Shown piece after piece: positions 50,164-52,520 of a DNA stretch of 52,520 bases (position 1 is the stretch's first letter; each line of letters begins with the position of its first letter). Both the position numbers and the translations under genes were made by a program. This stretch comes from Chloroflexota bacterium (GTDB lineage: Bacteria; Chloroflexota; Anaerolineae; Aggregatilineales; Phototrophicaceae), in assembly GCA_023430545.1 (NCBI GenBank), contig JAEZAF010000052.1:1-52520 (forward strand), read 5' to 3'. A model generated the notes under the pieces. The model did no database searches. It saw only the letters and a program-made list of their open reading frames with translations, and had not been told where the DNA came from.

Positions 50164-50540
50164 CGAACTTCTCGCTAATTAAGCTGTAAGGCTCATTTTC
50201 TTCAGTGAATGAAATTGCACGGTCACGTTTAAGAAATGTTACCTTAACCTTTCTCATTATACCGTAAAGAAAATATGCCTAGAAATAAGATCATCTAAAC
50301 TGCGTAAATTTATATGCGTAAGCATTGACAAATATTCAAACCTTTCCCTTGAAGTGTCTGAATAATCTTTATTTTAGGATGAACTTCATTATTGCGCGAA
50401 TGTGAACAATGACAGTGTAATATCGCATGCTGGACTAGGCGCTCTGCGTCGTTTTTGCTATGCTGGCAGGGGCTAAGGATTCACATTCTGTTTTACAGCG
50501 CGTGATTTTGATGTTCACAATCAAAGAGGAGAGAAGACTC
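50164..50540. other. Divergent AT-rich intergenic region with operon promoters
   Basis: The region is much AT-richer than its flanks. On the minus strand TATAAT (50256-50261) is a probable -10 for the GAF operon, leaving a leader of about 85 bases; a matching -35 is not obvious. On the plus strand TTGCTATGCT near 50456-50465 may be an extended -10 for the cyclophilin. TTGACA at 50325-50330 lacks a good partner. No gene is seen. Confidence 0.5.
50256..50261 (-). promoter_or_regulatory. Probable -10 box of the GAF operon
   Basis: TATAAT on the minus strand, 93-98 bases before ATG 50163, in a strongly AT-rich spacer. No TTGACA-like -35 is found at 16-18 bases, so an activator or upstream element may be needed. 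Confidence 0.45.
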
Positions 50541-51029
50541 ATGGCTAAGCAGTACAATTCAGCACCGACAATGCAGATCAACCCCGACAAGCGTTATGTC
50601 GCCCACTTCAAAACCAATCGTGGCAACTTTGACATCGAGCTGTTCGCGAAACAGGCCCCGATCACCGTCAACAACTTCGTTTTCCTCGCGAAAGAGGGCT
50701 TCTATGACGGTGTCAGCTTTCACCGTGTCATCAGCAACTTCATGATTCAGGGTGGAGACCCCACCGGCACCGGACGCGGCGGCCCCGGCTATCAGTGGAA
50801 CGACGAGGCCAGCGCACTCCAGCTTCGTCATGACGGTGGCGGTGTGCTGAGCATGGCGAACGCAGGCAAGAACACCAACGGATCGCAGTTCTTCATCACC
50901 CACAGCCCACAGCCCCACCTCGACGGCAAACATGCGGTCTTCGGTCGGATCATCGGGGACGGCATGAGCGTGGTGAATGCCATCCGTCAGGGTGATGTGA
51001 TGGAAAGTGTCACCATCGAAGAGCAGTAA
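50541..51029 (+). CDS. Peptidyl-prolyl cis-trans isomerase (cyclophilin type)
   Basis: 162 residues from ATG 50541, preceded by AGAGGAGAGAAG; the frame is open further upstream without a better start. The cyclophilin active site is intact: catalytic R62 in FHRVI, FMIQGGD at 67-73, MANAGKNTNGSQFFIT at 105-120 and LDGKHAVFG at 127-135. The W of classical cyclophilin A (cyclosporin contact) is replaced by His in this bacterial pattern. It speeds proline isomerisation during folding; there is no signal peptide, so it is cytosolic. It is the only gene on its strand between two minus-strand units. Confidence 0.95.
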   Translation: MAKQYNSAPTMQINPDKRYVAHFKTNRGNFDIELFAKQAPITVNNFVFLAKEGFYDGVSFHRVISNFMIQGGDPTGTGRGGPGYQWNDEASALQLRHDGGGVLSMANAGKNTNGSQFFITHSPQPHLDGKHAVFGRIIGDGMSVVNAIRQGDVMESVTIEEQ

Positions 51030-51053
51030 TCGTCTGTAGGGTATATCTACTGT

Positions 51054-51092
51054 AAATAAAACCGGAGTACGCATCGTACTCCGGTTTTATTT
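51054..51092. terminator. Perfect bidirectional terminator
   Basis: An 18-bp stem without mismatch (51054-51071 with 51075-51092, loop CAT) has AAATAAAA and TTTTATTT ends, so it works in both directions between the convergent cyclophilin and DUF885-like genes. Confidence 0.92.
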
Positions 51093-51107
51093 ATATAACT
51101 ACCAACA

Positions 51108-52340
51108 CTATTCCCCAGCAGCAAGCGCCGATGGGTATATCTGCTCCGTCAGCAGGCGCTGAAAACCGCTGATTGGAGTTTCCGCACGCTGTACTGCTGC
51201 CTTTACCAGCCGTTTGCCGGAAGGATAACTGAAGGCGTAAATGCGCTGCAGTGGTGAGGCAATTGAACCCATGAAGTTCCGTATGCGCTGGACGCTGAAA
51301 GGTGTATACGCCATGGCATACTCGATAAGGCGTGCTTCAGATTCACCCGCTTCCGACATCAGCAGAAGATTGCCACCGATGTCATCCAGTAGGCCAGTCA
51401 TTGAAAACTGCACGAAGGCGGTGAGATCCATATCAGTCAGCGTGGCATTCAGCGCTGGTAGGTGGTCTGGAAGGATGTCGGCCTGAATCCACGCCGCCAG
51501 TGCTTCAGGTGTAAAAATCATCTGAACGGCTTCAGAGGCAATTCCTTCAGCGATCACTAACTGAGGGCCGAGGATAAAGATCGACTGTTCAGCGCAGCCC
51601 TGCCCGTAATAGAGATGCTGCTCTTTCATCACGAACTCGGTGTGATGTCCGGGATAGGCCTCATGGCACATCTGATAGATCAGGTTGAACAGATTGACAG
51701 GGCCATGAACATTGAGTTCCAGCCTTGAGCGGAAATTGCCAAGATACCAGTTGGCCGCGCCGCTCTGCATTTCATGCAGCAGATGGAGATCCAGTGTTTC
51801 ACTGTCAGGAAGTGTCCAGTGCTGGCTGGTGCGAAACCTCACCTCGTTTAATATGCGCCTGACGACTGCTTCTACCTGATCCGCGGACAGGATCGCAAGC
51901 TCATGCACCTGCTGATAACGGCTGCGCAGATCACCGCTGCCGGGAAGGGCATTATCCAGAAGCCTGAGGTGCTGTTCGAACTCACTGTCCGGGATAAACA
52001 CAGGTTGGATATCCAGACAGGTTTCAATCTCGTCCATCAGCACCCAGCGCTGCCCGGACATCATCCGGCATACAGACTCCATTGCACAGAGATGTTTATG
52101 CAGGAAAACACTTCGCTGCGCGGCAAAATCCTGCATGGGTAGGGTATCCCGCAGATCGTCAACTGCCCCTCGTAGCGTATCCGGATGCTGTACCGCCTCG
52201 GTATTCGCGCTGTCTTTAAGATGGGGTGGGCCGTAGTAATAATCCACAAACGGCATCTGAGGCGGGTCAGCCTCTGTGAAAAGCCGGTTAATGCTCAGCG
52301 CCGTTATGATGTAGCGTTCAATCCATGGGTGAATCGTCAT
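51108..52340 (-). CDS. DUF885-like putative zinc metallopeptidase
   Basis: About 410 residues from ATG 52340, chosen because AGGA lies about eight bases upstream; the frame runs 18 codons further without a ribosome site. The motif CHEAYPGHHTEF at about residues 223-234 is the HExxPGHH signature of the DUF885 group, in which the His and Glu residues are thought to bind zinc. A possible third ligand is E in VIAEGIASEAVQM. It is shorter than typical DUF885 proteins (550-600) and lacks a signal peptide, so it is a diverged cytosolic member. Substrate unknown. The gene starts 79 bases after the stop of the preceding partial gene on the same strand. Confidence 0.72.
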   Translation of the reverse strand: MTIHPWIERYIITALSINRLFTEADPPQMPFVDYYYGPPHLKDSANTEAVQHPDTLRGAVDDLRDTLPMQDFAAQRSVFLHKHLCAMESVCRMMSGQRWVLMDEIETCLDIQPVFIPDSEFEQHLRLLDNALPGSGDLRSRYQQVHELAILSADQVEAVVRRILNEVRFRTSQHWTLPDSETLDLHLLHEMQSGAANWYLGNFRSRLELNVHGPVNLFNLIYQMCHEAYPGHHTEFVMKEQHLYYGQGCAEQSIFILGPQLVIAEGIASEAVQMIFTPEALAAWIQADILPDHLPALNATLTDMDLTAFVQFSMTGLLDDIGGNLLLMSEAGESEARLIEYAMAYTPFSVQRIRNFMGSIASPLQRIYAFSYPSGKRLVKAAVQRAETPISGFQRLLTEQIYPSALAAGE

Positions 52341-52418
52341 ACTTTGTTCCTGATGCAAAAAATGCCAGCGTATGCGGGTGCGTTGAACCTGCACGGGTCG
52401 CAGAATTGCAGACTGTAG

Positions 52419-52520
52419 CTATTCCGACAAAGACGTATCCGTGTCATAGCCTTCGACATCGTACCCCTCTTCCTCATCGTCCTCGACATCCTCTGAAGCG
52501 GTGACGATTGCAGCGAAGGG
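52419..52520 (-). CDS. C-terminal end of an unidentified protein (5' part outside window)
   Basis: The minus-strand frame is open from the window edge to TAG at 52421-52419. The 33 visible residues end in a strongly acidic tail (EDVEDDEEEGYDVEGYDTDT). Such tails occur on many cytosolic proteins, so the family cannot be named. Confidence 0.55.
   Translation of the reverse strand, partial: PFAAIVTASEDVEDDEEEGYDVEGYDTDTSLSE

Overview
The window is a high-GC bacterial chromosome segment. The gene content suggests Chloroflexota (Anaerolineae-like): very long GAF-domain sensor kinases, a Thr/Pro-stalked lipoprotein, a VanW/G5 protein, a Thermus/Chloroflexi-type sugar-binding protein, a VWA-FHA protein, an M32 carboxypeptidase, Uma2 and SHOCT proteins. 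This assignment is inference from protein style; no rRNA, tRNA or CRISPR array was seen.

Layout. 1-7.6 kb: the 3' end of rpsD with its terminator, a methyltransferase, then a minus-strand run of a SUKH protein, a phosphoribosyltransferase, a VWA-FHA protein, an M32 peptidase and a VanW protein. 7.6-8.2 kb: a repeat-rich intergenic region. 8.2-13.5 kb: a sugar ABC uptake operon (binding protein, hairpin, two permeases, no ATPase) with a clear sigma-70 promoter, next to a PucR-type regulator. 13.7-17.5 kb: a small membrane protein, a lipoprotein, a small-protein/HNH-nuclease pair and a polytopic membrane protein. 17.5-19.1 kb: a second copy of the 7.9 kb promoter-like element, then rocD. 19.2-23.7 kb: an AT-rich, probably transferred island in which an IS3-family element splits a secreted beta-helix/HELGH protein exactly between its signal peptide and mature part, followed by a secreted beta-propeller protein. 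23.7-29 kb: Uma2, two paralogous SHOCT membrane proteins, a small protein with a structured leader, and two DHFR/RibD-like reductases flanking an alpha/beta hydrolase.

29.06-50.16 kb is the main feature: a minus-strand, translationally coupled operon of eight genes over 21 kb. In transcription order it encodes two stand-alone CheY-like receivers, a soluble 1100-residue multi-GAF protein, four membrane proteins each with a canonical GAF plus a half-GAF, and a 3050-residue hybrid histidine kinase with about 11 GAF modules, a PAS domain, HisKA, HATPase and two receivers. Only the last protein has a kinase core; five of the six sensors end in, or near, the same truncated-GAF tail. I read it as one signalling array in which membrane GAF proteins feed a shared kinase and the receivers carry the output; no DNA-binding output domain is encoded.

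50.2-52.5 kb: a divergent cyclophilin, a perfect 18-bp convergent terminator, a DUF885-like putative metallopeptidase and the acidic C-terminus of an unidentified gene. Across the window, five intergenic sites match GAACA-N3-GTGC and resemble LexA/SOS boxes; two of them lie inside a dispersed promoter-like element followed by TGCTGC-rich DNA.
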